A DNA stretch of 64,000 nt. It comes from Mnemiopsis leidyi (Eukaryota > Ctenophora > Tentaculata > Lobata > Bolinopsidae). The stretch covers positions 34,354-98,353 of the forward strand of contig JH157278.1 of assembly GCA_000226015.1 (NCBI GenBank), written 5' to 3'. The number at the start of each line of letters is the position of its first letter. Position 1 is the first letter of the stretch. A program made the position numbers and the translations under genes. Shown one piece after another: positions 12,256 through 25,028 of this stretch. The notes beneath the pieces are model-generated. The model ran no database searches. It saw only the letters and a program-made list of their open reading frames with translations, and had not been told where the DNA came from.

Positions 12256-13200
12256 CTGGTGTGTCGTTATAATCAGGCGCGGTGTGGATCAGAGCACATC
12301 ACATTCAACTCTGCTCCGAGTGTATACAACGAGAGAAAGCAGGAGAGCTGGTGTTCTGAAATTGTGCAGCAAACTGGCCGGCTCTCTCTCTCCCTCTGTC
12401 ACGTGGTCTATTCTCCGCACTTCACTGGCCTTCCTCCCTACTCACTTTTACTGTAATTGAGCAGTGTGTATTGAATTAATATGAGGAAAACATGTATCCG
12501 GCGCGTTGCAACTGACGCAAATGTAACGAAATGAACTGGATAATACAAGTAGTATCACTATGTGATGCTAGTATAAAACACGCCAGCAATCAAAGTGTAT
12601 GTAATTGTAATTAAATTTGATCTAAATATATAATGCAGAGTGTGGCGGGCAATGAGTGGTACAATTTCCTGGTACATGATCACATTGTTAATATAATGCA
12701 AGATTGCAGTATTGATTTAACATAGCCGCTTCTTGACCATGTAACAGTGAACAGTCCCATCGACCATGCAATTAACCGACCAAAAACTTGTGAAGGGCGA
12801 AAATTGGATTTAATTTAAAGCGGACGCTTGCACAAATGAAATCGTTCAATAAACCAATGGGCAAGTTTGTACCCGTTAAACTTAAAAGAGTGGTAAATTG
12901 GTAACGAGTGGATATTAATCGCATGATGTAAACATAGCATACAATAGCAATATCAAATCTGATTTATCAGAATTGATCAAAGGCAGAATGCAGATGAGCA
13001 TTTGTGACTTGATTGATTGATTCAGATTGTGATTCATGATTGTGATCGTGAATGTGATTGATAGTGATCTGGATCAGATTCAGCGATACTATCTAAGTCA
13101 AACTGATGTTAATGATTAAATACTATAGTACTAGTACTACTTACAACTTGCTCTTAGTACTACATAATTGCCGAGTAATATAAATACATGCCGTAATAAG
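12256..13200. other. integrin upstream region
   Basis: No coding exon seen. It contains the presumed integrin promoter and, near 13000-13080, GATTGTGAT-like degenerate repeats. It runs into an assembly gap. Confidence 0.5.
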
Positions 13201-13395
13201 NNNNNNNNNNNNNNNNNNNNNNNNNNNNNNNNNNNNNNNNNNNNNNNNNNNNNNNNNNNNNNNNNNNNNNNNNNNNNNNNNNNNNNNNNNNNNNNNNNNN
13301 NNNNNNNNNNNNNNNNNNNNNNNNNNNNNNNNNNNNNNNNNNNNNNNNNNNNNNNNNNNNNNNNNNNNNNNNNNNNNNNNNNNNNNNNNNNNNNN
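13201..13395. other. assembly gap (195 N)
   Basis: Run of N. The gap abuts a foldback repeat, which probably caused it. Confidence 0.99.
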
Positions 13396-14165
13396 CGTTA
13401 TTGTCGCGGTGATACCCGACTCACGCAGCCTAATGGTAGACGGATATAATCTCGTCAACTAACGTTAGACGGTTAACGGGCGATGCGCGTCCACGCTTCG
13501 CTCGAGGAGCAGGTGTGACGCGCGCGAAGCGATGACGGTAGGTTGTAAGCCTACAAGTTAGACGGATATCATCTCGATCTCGTCAACACAACGTGAGACA
13601 CCGCAAAAGCGCTCTGGTTAGACTTAAAGCAGAGCTTGTCTGACTTTTTTGGACAGGAGGGTGCGCGCTGCCGTACTGCGTACAAGTTAGAGCAAACCTA
13701 CTGTTGACGAGATTATATATCCGTATACTGTTCAGCTTTCACCTAACCAGGTGCTTACGGCGCCTGCTATGTGCTACGCAGCTGGAAATCACTGCTTTCC
13801 AGCCAGTTGGAGCATGTTCAGCTTAGCTTCAGCTTTGAGCTGCGATAGTCGGGTATCACCGCGATAGTCGGGTATCACCGCGATAAACCATCTCACGCAT
13901 TTCATTTTTGGCCTGGCGACGAAAGTTTAGACGCGCATCGCCTTCAACTTTAAGTTGTCGCAGTGATACCCGACTCTCGAAGCTCAAAGCTGAACGTTTC
14001 GTAAGAACGGTAGACGGATATAATCTCGTCAACCGTTAAGTTGACGAGATAGAGTCATATCCAAGAGTCGGGTATCATTGACGAGATTATATCCGTCTCG
14101 GTCTACCGTTCTAACGAAATGTTCAGCTGTAGCTGCGTGAGTCGGGTATAACCGCGACAAGGGTA
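13396..14165. mobile_element. foldback / terminal-inverted-repeat element, non-autonomous
   Basis: The left end reads TTGTCGCGGTGATACCCGAC (from 13400) and the right end, near 14140-14162, is its reverse complement with one change, so the ends are inverted repeats. Internally the motif TAGACGGATATAATCTCGTC and its inverse recur several times (13438, 13562, 13695, 14010, 14077), and TCGGGTATCACCGCGATA is doubled in tandem near 13847-13885. No transposase reading frame is visible. It is GC-richer than its surroundings. The left end may extend into the gap. A related element lies at 31588-32440. Confidence 0.7.
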
Positions 14166-15190
14166 TCACAGCGGCAACATTTACAAAGTGGCTTGCAGCT
14201 TTGCTGCTCTATGGGCATTTCGTCAGAATTGAAGCCAAATATTAGTACTATATAGTAGTAGTACTACTACTAGTAGTAGTAGGTGGTAGGGGCGCTAAGC
14301 GCCAATCATTATCAAATTCACTTTCCCGTGTGGGTTTTATAGACAATTTCGCACCGGCAGAGCCCTGATATGTGATAGTAGCGATTTTTTCTCTTGTCTG
14401 GGCCGAGTTTTATAAGTACCCGTCGTTATTTTCGAAACCACTTAACTCAACAAATTCCATTTAAACTTAAAGAGCAACAATTTATTTCAATTTAGCGCTT
14501 AGCGCCTCTACTATATGATGATGATCTCGTCAACAAAAGCTTTTTTTCAATAGGGCCAACAGGGCTATGTTGGCTTAACTTGTCATGTTTCAATGAAACA
14601 AGACAAAAGATTAGGACGACGGTTGAAATCAATGAAACCTTTGCACTTCATTAACAATAACATTTATGATAATCTACTGTCGCTTCAAGTTCAATCACTG
14701 TCAGTTTCATGTCTCGTATTTTAATTTCCTATGTCGAAGAAATTCTAACATAGCTATAGCGTGTAGGTTGCCTTACCGGGGGCTGCGTGCTCTTTCTACG
14801 GACCCTCCCCCAAAGCAACAACGTCGGAGGTTTCCTTTGTCCTTATCTCATTGTATTCGATATATATTGTCTAGTAGTAGTTCTAAATCCGACTCCAAGT
14901 CTAAATCTACAAATCGAAAATTTTATTTATCTAGATTTGAACATATATTACATATTGAATTTGCAGTTGGAGTTACGGCAACGAAAACGCAGGAATTGTT
15001 TTTTTAAATGTAAATGCAATAATTTAGCCCAGGCAACGTTCGTCAGATATTATACAGGTTCAAGTGTCACAATAGCACCTTAAGTCCATAAAAACTGACC
15101 AGTTGAATGGTCAGTTAAAAGACACGGATTCATAAAAACGGATGAGTGCCACCCTAAAAGTTTAAACAGCTAACAGTAAGAAAATGGGAA
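14166..15190. other. intergenic, unassigned
   Basis: Includes a TAGTAGTAC-rich simple tract near 14250-14285 that mirrors a similar tract left of the gap (13125-13160). Two overlapping open frames at 14666-15083 have no recognisable motif and I do not call them genes. Confidence 0.4.
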
Positions 15191-18100
15191 CTAATCATCA
15201 TCTGGAATAATTTTTCTCCGTTTCTTCGCTTGTTCTGTAGTCCTTTCAGGCACCACTAATTTATCGCTAGATTGATTGTCGGCGACTGTTTCAATTGAAT
15301 TCAGGCGGCCATTTTGTTTTGAGGCATCGCTTTCAACACTATTTTTATCTGAGTTGACTGTTTTACATTCAAGATCTCCATCTGAATCGCCCTTTTCAAG
15401 GCTTTCTTTATCTTCTTCATTCTTAAGAGCATTTTCGTTGTCAATGAACGACATGTCATCTTCCGTTGGTAAGGCTTCATCTTTAGATCCCTGAAGTAAA
15501 TTAGAATATCGATAAGAAATTTCATATGTTTCCCAAAGATTTGAGGTACTCCAATCGTAAGCAAACGTCACGAAAACTAATCCTATGTTGGAATTAGAAA
15601 CATTTCAAGAAAAACAGAAATTAATCAACAATTTAAACCCAGGATAGTTTTTCTTGAGCAACTTATAATCTTATGAAGGTGCCCTTGGGCCATTTATAAA
15701 GATTGGTAAAGTTTGATAATAATATTTAAATTTGCGAACCTTGGAAGAAGCATTTGGTGGGACATTAAAGTAGGGTAATCTGCCTCGTTGGAGGTCCTGA
15801 AATACCATTCTGGCAACAGCGTTTAAGTCAGGTTCTCCCTTCTTTAGTAACTTTCCTGTTCTTTTACATAGTTGGGCCAGAAAGTCCTCGCCGTTTTTCC
15901 AGCTGTCTATCTGCGATAGAGCGATAATTGTAATTAGAGATAGGTCACGGGAATAGTGGTTGTAGAATGTAGATTGAGGCTGTTTTGATATGAAACTGGA
16001 TTTACAAAGTTATAAATCTTATTGGATATAATTATAAGGGTACACGTTGTGTGTTCGCTAACCATCAATAGGCAATGACAATGGGAAATTGTGTTAGGAT
16101 CAGCTACTTCGCTTTCCTAACTAAATCTCTTGTATAGTTGAGTAACCCTATAAGGTTTCGTGAACTGGTTTCAGACCTTGCCAGCCTAGATTCATACATT
16201 TATTAACTTATCAAGTTTCAGTAGCTTAAGAAGTGTTCTAGCATGTCCTCTGATCTGTGCCGAAGTTATATTCAAAGAGACGTTTTCGACAGACTAGCCT
16301 AAACCAGTACTCTGATAGCCAGTGTTCTTCAATTCCAATTCTCCAACATGACATTTTCTTTAGTTCATTCACATTATCACTTGGAAATGAATGTGAACCC
16401 TTTGGTGCACACTGCACATAAGCAATAGGCAATGACGACTAAATACTGAGTTAGAACTTAGAATCAATTGGACCACTTTCCCAGCATAACTTTTCATTCA
16501 GCTGACTAACAATCTCATCCTCGTTCAACAAATTAGGATAGAAGTGAAACCTAATTCCAATGACAAATTTTATGTTGTATTTTTCCGTACATGTGACATA
16601 AAACACACTTTAACTATATACATGTGATGAAGTACTAGTAAACTGGCTATGGTAGTTCCGAACCTTTATGGTGCTTCAAGAACCTTTAAGTTGTGTACAA
16701 CTCCAGGTTGCTCTTAACCGGAGCCACCACAGACAGACCTGTTTCCAAGTTTCTTAATCACGTTTAAGTAGATAAACTTCTAAACTACTGGACTTTTCAG
16801 CTTGAATAATATTGGTTTGATGGCGATTAAAGAGTTGTTAACTTCCTGTTTCTCAGTTTACAGTACAATTATCTATAAATCATAACTTATATCTATAAGG
16901 CCAGGTCCTTATATACCCAAGCTTGAACCACTCGCTTGGACGCAGATTGATTACGTAGCAGTAAATTCCCAGTTGCCATGGAGGAAATTAAAGTATGGTT
17001 TGGAAGACAACCCGACATGTATCTTGTAAACAGTTATATTGTAAACAGTTATATTGTAAACTGTTATATTGTAAATAGTTATATTGTAAATAGTTATCTG
17101 TTGTGACCAAAATGTAGAATGCTTCGACACTTCAACTTTTGCTTGCAACAGCTGCAAACACGCTTAGATCAGAAAATGATAAAATATAGACAAAATCTAC
17201 AGGAGGAGCCTGCTGTTTATGATATTAATGATATTAAGAACTAATGACCTGTCTGTCTTTTTGCAGAACATGTTAACGTTAATTTCTATGTCGGGCACTT
17301 CTGAAAAGTTGCTTTCTGTTACTCGGCCTCTACTTTGTCGAGAAAGTACAACAAGGGCACCCATTAATATAAATAGAATATATATGAATATCATCTAGCT
17401 CAATCTTGTGACTTGGTCTCTGGTAGATGTTTTGTTTTTCCAGTACTGTGTTTCCAGTACTTGTTTTTCCATTTACTGTGTTATTGAGATCCTGTCGTTA
17501 GCACACGGCACAGTGGTTATTGCACTATAATTCATTCAATATTTATAGGAAAACAAGCTTCACAAATTAAAATTGATAGCCAGTTTTATCTGTGCGAATA
17601 GTTTGTTTTAAGTGACATATGTTAAATATAGATCGAAAAGATCTCCCCTATATTGTTGTAGAGGTGCTTTCTTCAACATCTCACGTTTTCAATATCTTAC
17701 CATTGGTCTCTGTACAATTTCCCGATTAGATATGAGCAACCCGTTATGCTTACATTACCTACACTCTCATGAAAATATAAAGGACAAATTTGTTAAAAGT
17801 TCCACTTCACTTTTACTTCGTTACCAAGTTTTCGAAGTTCTATGAGGCACTATATTTTGAGAGCAACAGATTGAGCCATTTTCGGTAACTTTAGTTAAAG
17901 GTGTGTTCGTGTGTCCTTGAGACAGACTTATCATATCATCCAAATTGTTTTCTTGCACTGAAAAAAAATCAAGTATTTTACCATCTTTTATTCACTTTCC
18001 TGGATGTCGGTAGGACATAAATCAAGAGTACGGCTCCAACCAAGGTTTCTTTACGATTCTTGTTGAACGGTTAAAATTGAAAACCATGACCATAATTTGA

Positions 18101-21100
18101 TAACTAGATAACTACGATCAAAGATAACTACAAGAGAAGTCTTGGCTCGACTAAGGAGGATATAATACATTGTCATTGTGCCAATTGTTCGTAATATTTG
18201 AAGTGTTGCTAACAATCTGTTAATACATTTCATTTTTGAGTTGTTATCATATGCTCAGGTCTCATCATGAGTATGACGAGTATCATGACCATAATTTTTC
18301 TTTCGTTCTGGTAACTGGTTCGCACCTAGAGGCCAAGCTATTAAGCATGTCCCTTGGAGCGCAAATACGTCTACAATATACAACAACGTATTACACGTTA
18401 TTACAACGTGTTAGTATAGACTATGACGATAAGTAACGTCTCGTGTCATTGGTCGAGAATTGTGGTTTCTTACATCTACAAATATCAGCTGCTTGCGTTG
18501 CCATAGTGGGTTGTAATTTGGGGTAAATTTTGGTCCACCATCATTATTCGCACGTTGCGCTGACAGTCAAATTTTATATTGCTTCTCAATTGTAGGGTAA
18601 GATAATCAAGCTGTAAATGTCAAACCACCCTGTCAGCCTGACTAGAAATATGGGGGAGTATATGGACGTTATCAGCTACATGGCGGCCGGGATAGTCATA
18701 CTGGGCCTACTGACAAACTCCCTGTCTCTCTCGTTCTTCCTGCAAAGACAGGCCCCCTCTCCTGGAACAGTTCTCCTCATTTCACTGAACCTGGTGGACA
18801 TGCTCGTCTGTGTATCTAGTCTCGCAACCTGGGTACACTCTTTCTGGTTCCTTGACGACGTGGAGGAGCTGCCCCCTGTTTCCTTTCAGGTTAGATACTT
18901 ATAAAATCTTAATTGCGAACATTTTAAAATCGTAATCTTTACCAACGATTCTTTGCCATTTTTGAAACGCACAACTGCTATCTATATAACCCGTGTAATT
19001 TCAGGCACTGATAGCGACAAGTGACATCATGATGAAGACGACAGTTTTTATAACCTGCTTGCTAACGATAACCAGGACATTGTCCCTAGTTAAACCTCTC
19101 CTCAAGGTAAAACCACGAGTCTTGCTGATGTTCATCGGACTCTTTATTCTTTACGAGATAATGATGGTGAGTCTGGCGTTCTCTGCCACGATCCACTACA
19201 AATACTACTGGTATGAGTTAGCAGCACTACCGTCCACACTAACCCTCCTCATAGTTGTATCCTGTCTAATCTCGATAGCCGGACTGATGTCCACATCCCG
19301 AACTGAGCTGAACAACTGCACGAGAGGCAGGAGAAACGCGGACGCCTCCATCACGGTGCTGATCTTGGCGGGGTTGTTCTGCTTGTTCAACATTCCCTTC
19401 TGTGTAATCCACGTGTGGGAGTGTGTGATGGGGCCCGGCAGTCTGTACGGCTCGATACACAACTACGACACTTACGTCCTGGTTTACAGTCTCTGTGTCC
19501 CTCTCAACTCGGCTCTCAACCCTGTCGTGTACTTTGCACGGAATCAAAAACTAAGGAGGTACATTTTGAGCAAGGTTTGTCGTGGAAGAAACGTGGAAAG
19601 GCAGACAACTTTCTGGAGAAGCGATACAGCCACTACTATACCTCGCCTAGACATTGCTAGAAATAGCGCCCCTGCTGTTATCTACAAGAACAGAGCTGCT
19701 GTCCACAACAGACGGAAGGAGTCAGAGTTTAGAAGCGATGAGATAACTGTTGCTATGACATCCAATAATGACAATAACTTCACTAATCTAGAAACTGAGA
19801 AGGAGGAAAATGGCAACGACTCATCAGTCTAGGCACTGTTTGATTTAACAACTTTTTCATAGAAAACGTCCAAAATCTATATTAATTATTGTAATTATAA
19901 CGTTAATTTGTCATTTGTAAAACTTTTGAGTTGATGTATTGCAAGGGGAGTCGGAATTTTTTACATCATCTGACAGTGATTGACCAATTAAAGAAGCCTG
20001 ATACCAGACCAATCAATTTCTAGGAATGCTGTCATAGAGAAAATTTCCGTCTCCTCCCCGTGAATTCTGACGTCTATGAAATGATTTAACATTTGATAAA
20101 CTAGATTTCTTAAATCAGATAAAGTACAGTGCACACTTTGATTCGCAGAAACAAAGCGCTTTTTTAACTATTTCGAAAAGCAGCTAGCTCAGTTATTGAT
20201 AAAACAAACTGTGCGAGCATATAGTCCACAGGTTCTCTGAAAAGGAAGAAAATAAAGAAACATTTACCTTATATGCCTGGGTGAGATATTTAGGCTTGAC
20301 TTTCTCCAAAATAGTTTCAATGTAGTCATTCGCATTTGTTACAAACTCTAATCTAACCACACCCTGGAACACAACAAGAGCTAGAAATCAACAACGAAGT
20401 AAACCTAGACATCAGAAGGTGGGAAAGTTTGTGCCAACTAATCGTGAAATAAAACCGATTAACAAATTGAAATATACACAAAAAGTGTAATCCTTCACTG
20501 CGCCACTTACCTTACACATCATGTCGGCGTTAGAGTCTGAACTGTTACTGACGATTCCCGGACAATCTATAAGATTGACACGTCTGAAGAGGGAGACGTA
20601 CTGCCATACTTTCGTCTCTCCAGCCAGCGGGGCTACTTTGCAGCACTGGGGAGATGTTGTTAATTGTAATAATTAAGTTAAAAGTGTTGCCTCGTTTATT
20701 AGGCAATAAGATTCTTGGTGAATACTTTGATAAGTTTAAAGTTTTTCGATTTATGGCTTTGTTTGTTGGACAAAAGCATAATTGTGTAATCAAAACTTAA
20801 CTAACAAATATCTGAACTTGAAATATAACCGATATGTTTCGACACCTACCTTTTTATGTTTGAGGGTATTAATGATAGAACTTTTGCCAACGTTTGGATA
20901 GCCAATGAAGCCGACACTTATTTGTTTCTTATCCGAATGCAATCGGGCGAATTGTCGCAATAAATTTATAAGTGCACCTGAAATAGTTTTTCTTTAAACC
21001 ACCATTTTTTGTGAATCTGAAATATCCATTTTGGATTTTCAAGCTTATTCTCAAACTTTTAAAAACTGATAATCGACTTAAGAACTACGTGTAAAATAAT

Positions 21101-22222
21101 GCTGGGCCCTGGCAATAAGGGCGCGTATTTCTCCCCGGTCGCACTTGCCTAAGATTTCAAAATAAAGACAAAATGAACAGTTACCTTTCCCAAAAGATTT
21201 AGTTAGAGAAGCATGGAAAGCTAGTGTGGGATATTCTGAAGAAAGATGGACCAGCCAACCTTTAGTCACCCAAGTTGGAACTAAATCACACTTGTTGAGG
21301 ATAAATATAAGATGTTTGTGAGACTTCTCTGTTTTCAAATAGTGTTCTACATACTTCGACCTGGTTCCCTGATAAATGCGGGATTTAAATTCATACAATT
21401 GCAGTGATTTGTACTCTAGACATCTAAACTAATGTCGCCTTGGTGCACAAATATTCTGAGGAATCATGTAGTTGAAGCGACAAGAAGTCCAGTAAAGATA
21501 GCATTCTAAAAGGCAAACAATCTTACCATTGGATCTCTAGCATCAAGGACTTGAACCACCACATCAGAACTATCTATCACTTTGAACAGCTCGGCGTGAA
21601 TTCTCCTGCTCTGGCCGGCTGCAAATATGTAATCGTTAGGAGCGTCCCTTTCCTCACATTCTGGCAATTTAGCCTCCTCTTTTTCGTCGTGCTTGTTGGT
21701 TACCTCGTTAACTTTGTTCACCAAATCTGACAAGTTTTCAGCCCCTAATTTGGGCCTTTTTCTAAGCTTTTTCGGGCCGAATGTGCTTTCAAATGATTCA
21801 GTTTTGAGGATGTGAACATTGGCTGTTTTGGAAGTTTCTTTCAAAAGTCCGACAGGCAATTTACTACTCTTCATGACAACTTGGTAAGGGTTCTTCTGAA
21901 TCTTCCCCATTTCTGCCTGGAATTTCTGAAGAGCTTGTTGAGTTAGAGTTCTAGTATTACCGAACCATTTACGATTGGGTTCTATTCTAGCTCTTTCACC
22001 AGGGGTGGCGGCTTTCTGGTATTCAGCGGCTGCAATAATCTTTCCGTCTTTGTTTCGTTTCGGACCGTTGGTTTTATACATGTTTAATCGCTTCACGGTA
22101 GCTTTGTCTCTAATGCCGGTTTGAGTTTTGTTGCTTCTGTTTTTCAAACTGAGACTGTCGCCCATCTTCACCTTGCCTGGTCCTGGCGTAGCCTTTGTCG
22201 GGGCCCGATTTCGTTTGGCCAT
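15191..22222 (-). CDS. GNL2: GNL2/NOG2 nucleolar GTPase, seven exons
   Basis: Circularly permuted GTPase needed for late 60S ribosome assembly and export. Exons (minus): 21527-22222, 21185-21368, 20850-20977, 20511-20645, 20268-20363, 15740-15910, 15191-15490. They join in phase to 1710 bases (569 residues). The NOG N-terminal domain (RRLNMY-like [20 protein letters not shown]) is followed by [15 protein letters not shown]. The G motifs are in permuted order: NKCD (G4, exon 2), GYPNVGKSS (G1, exon 3), DCPG (G3, exon 4). [10 protein letters not shown] and the RGRLPYF motif follow in exon 6. The last exon is acidic/Ser-rich and ends in a basic KKRRK stretch. The C-terminal region is shorter than in vertebrates. 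Intron 5 (15911-20267) is 4.4 kb and contains a GPCR gene on the opposite strand; the other introns are 131-207 bases. Confidence 0.93.
15911..18616. other. left part of GNL2 intron 5
   Basis: No exon seen on either strand in this part of the intron apart from a minisatellite at 17024-17096. It probably includes upstream control sequence of the nested GPCR gene. Confidence 0.5.
17024..17096. repeat. 15-bp minisatellite, five copies
   Basis: Tandem units of TATATTGTAAACAGT with drift (CAGT, CTGT, TAGT). Confidence 0.85.
18617..19832 (+). CDS. rhodopsin-like G-protein-coupled receptor, nested in GNL2 intron
   Basis: Two exons, 18617-18889 and 19005-19832, joined in phase 0 to 366 residues. 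Seven hydrophobic spans are visible: TM1 begins near [15 protein letters not shown] and TM2 near [16 protein letters not shown]3 spans the splice junction, and TM7 ends in [11 protein letters not shown], the NPxxY motif. After TM3 the usual DRY is TRT ([10 protein letters not shown]). TM6 has FNIP where CWxP is typical. The tail (about 75 residues) is polar with several Ser/Thr. Ligand unknown; the pattern fits an amine/peptide-like class A orphan. It lies on the strand opposite to the host gene GNL2, so promoter and transcript must be independent. Confidence 0.88.
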
Positions 22223-23018
22223 CCTTGAAATAAATTCGGTTGTGAAGTGGTAGTTAAATTCTACAAAAGCGATATAATATATTCACGTGCCGCGCAATAA
22301 CTTTCCAAATAAGCAGAAAACGTTTGTAAATATCGCTAGTACAAAAGCTAACCTAGCGCGCTTGTCCCGGAATGACAGCGCTTATTTTGTTGGGTGTGTG
22401 TAATAATGGTGTGGTCGTTGACCCACGCAGTGGTGAGCAATATGCACTACGTATTAACAGAGTAGTGAGCTATGAGTTATGTTAGAAGAGCCGGTCCATC
22501 AAACCATTTAAATTAAGATGTATGTAACAGAGCATTTTCCCTGCATAATAAATGATAATTTGAGCACATGAGTTAAATGCAGGTAAATTAACAGTAATCT
22601 TGAAGCTATAACTCATAATGACTTTTCATTTCTTACAAAATGTGGCCTAATTAAAAACACAATTCGATCACGAAAAAATATCTCGCAAGTTTTTCCAGCA
22701 AAGCAATTAGTCCTACTTTGTACCACGTGAGCTAGAGCTAATTCAACTGCCATGTTGCAAACAAAGAGACAGCACATGTGAAGCAATGTTCGTTACGCAA
22801 CACATTACCACTGCTGGCAACTTACATCCAGTAAATATCACAAACTGACATCGTCATCAGTTGTTAGGTAACGTGCATGATGTAAGTCTCAGTTAGAAGG
22901 AAACAGTTTTTGGCCATCTTGGTCTTATCCACTGAACCAACTAATTGCTAATTACAAATCAATAAATAATTTAATTGGACTCGGTAATATCCAAGACAAA
23001 AGCGCCCCCTCTAAGCTA
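22223..23018. other. GNL2 5' flank / NDUFB8 3' flank
   Basis: No exon seen. It must hold the GNL2 promoter and the NDUFB8 3' untranslated region. Confidence 0.5.
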
Positions 23019-25028
23019 TTATTTCTGTATGCCCCAATTGTGTCCAACCACTGGAATATGCTTGATAAGATAAGCACGATCTTTGCTGGGAACGAGAGGA
23101 TTAGCGCCAGTTTCCACCCACAGGTTGTCAAACGGATAGACTTTTGGGGCGTACATGTTGACGCAGTAGTTCTTGTCGATCCAGTCCATCAACTGAAAAA
23201 CATGGAGCATAAAATCTTGCATGCATCCAAATATGGAAATTCAGAAAGATAGGGATTTCAACTAGATTCAAGGGGGAGGGAATGACCATGATTTAGCCTC
23301 TTCCATGGTGCCATGGTCGATGGTCAAAAATTTGACCACAACCATAGTCGAAATTTTCCATCTCTCATGGCTCATGCTTTTTTGCCAAAAAAATCAAAGT
23401 TAATGGTTTAAAGTGGTTGGATTTTGAGGTGGAGGGGAGGTAGGTAGGAAAATTTTATGGTGTCTGGTGTAACAACGGCCTTCATGTGTAACACTCCGCA
23501 AGGCGTTAGTAACAACGTGAACAAGCTTTTATAGCTTCCTACTACGCATAGTTATTTGCTTAAGAAATTTCTTGGTCTAGCACAGCCAATTACGCGTGGC
23601 TACTTGAACTGCATTTGCAAATGAGTCGGCAAATGTGTCGGCAAATGTGTGTAAATAAGTCATAATGATAAATAAAAGAGCGGACAGAATTCGAAATTGT
23701 CGTTTGGCGGAAAACGAACGAAAATGTTTAAACAAATAAATTGCCATCAAACTAAGAAAACATCGTATGCAGGCAATGCCGATAGCTGTTTAAAATTGCT
23801 GACAGTTTGCAGAGAACTTTTATGGTTCGCTGCTAAGATGCAAAGGTTTGACATATTGATAAAGGTAATTCAGGCAATAAATTCTAAGTTTGTCACTATA
23901 ATCGTCCCGAAAAATACCAAAATCGTTATAAACACGAACGGAACTAAACTCTCGAAGTTAAGTTTTCCACGCAAACAGTGGCCGACGTCCTGCCCCAGAA
24001 CATCGAGCCCCAGAGCACTTTAACCAAGAGATTCAGCCACAGTGAAGTCCAGCTCCACAACAGACAAATTCGTTAGGGTTCGGGTAAGGGTTAGGGTAAG
24101 GGTAATTGGGGCCAAATATGTGGAAAAAATGTCATTGGGCACGATGTTGTGGGGCAGGACGGCGGGAAGTGGGCGCAATTCTTGTGTAAATTACCACGGT
24201 CTTGTGTAAATTACATAACCTACATAGCCATAAACCATACTATGCCAGTATTTCAGTATGATAACGGGAAGATTTGTGCTCACTGCACATATTGCCTTTA
24301 TAAGCATGACTTTTGGGAAAATCTCGGTCAGTAGCCATGGTTAATTGTTCGACCCTAACAAGACAAATAACTGGATCGTTAACAAGAATAGCATGTAAAA
24401 GTAGAATTGAGATAACCTGAATGAGGAACCAAACAGAACCGATAACCAATATGAGATCGAGAGTTCCAGCTACATTGTTGGTGTGACCATTGTCTCGTAT
24501 GTACTCGGTACCTTGGGGAGTGAGCCACTCCTGAAGAAGAGCTGGTTACACACGGGTTTAACACAGCAGACTGATATAAACTGCAGGACGCAGGTGATGT
24601 GGCTGCAGCAATTGTATAGCGTGTTAGTGGTCTCTGCAACAAATTATTAAACAAGAGCTTTCAAATCATAACTTAAAATTCAAAGCTAAACGCTTTAATA
24701 GTACTACTAGATTTACCTCCAATATGTGAAAAGTCTCTCCGAAATTCTTTCTCATCCCGATGCCGTAATCGTACTTTACATAAGGATTCTTGAGCTGTCT
24801 GTGGTACATAGGCATGCGGGGGTACATGCTGTTCTCGTTCTGATAAACATCGTTGTGCCAGGACGGTCCCTGAGTGATGGGGAAACTTCCTCCATACTTG
24901 ATGTGAAATGGAGAGCCAAACTGGCGCTCTTCCTCCGGATCCATGTACCATTTGTCTCCACGTGCTGGAATTAGAGCTGCGCCGGACAGAGCTAACCGCG
25001 CTGGTCGTAATCTGGCCACGTAAGCCAT
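23019..25028 (-). CDS. NDUFB8: NDUFB8-like complex I accessory subunit
   Basis: Mitochondrial NADH:ubiquinone oxidoreductase accessory subunit of the inner membrane arm. Exons (minus): 24717-25028, 24417-24530, 23019-23192, all phase 0, 600 bases, 199 residues; vertebrate NDUFB8 is about 186. An Arg/Ala-rich N-terminus (AYVARLRPARLALSGAAL) fits a mitochondrial presequence. RKNFGETFHI aligns with the RLNWGEPMHWHL segment of NDUFB8. One membrane helix (LDLILVIGSVWFLIQ) lies in exon 2. The end carries YPFDNLWVETGANP, matching YPYNNLYLERGGDP. The start is the ATG at 25026-25028. Intron 2 (23193-24416) holds a degenerate telomere-like tract. Confidence 0.82.
24072..24105 (+). repeat. degenerate TTAGGG-like tract
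   Basis: Interleaved TTAGGG and GGGTAA units inside NDUFB8 intron 2, about five imperfect copies. Confidence 0.6.

Noticed and set aside
14666-15083. Two overlapping plus-strand frames of about 100 codons
   Set aside because: Cys/Ser/Arg-rich without a domain, overlapping each other in different frames.
23697-24023. 108-codon plus-strand frame in NDUFB8 intron 2
   Set aside because: Does not begin with ATG and shows no domain.
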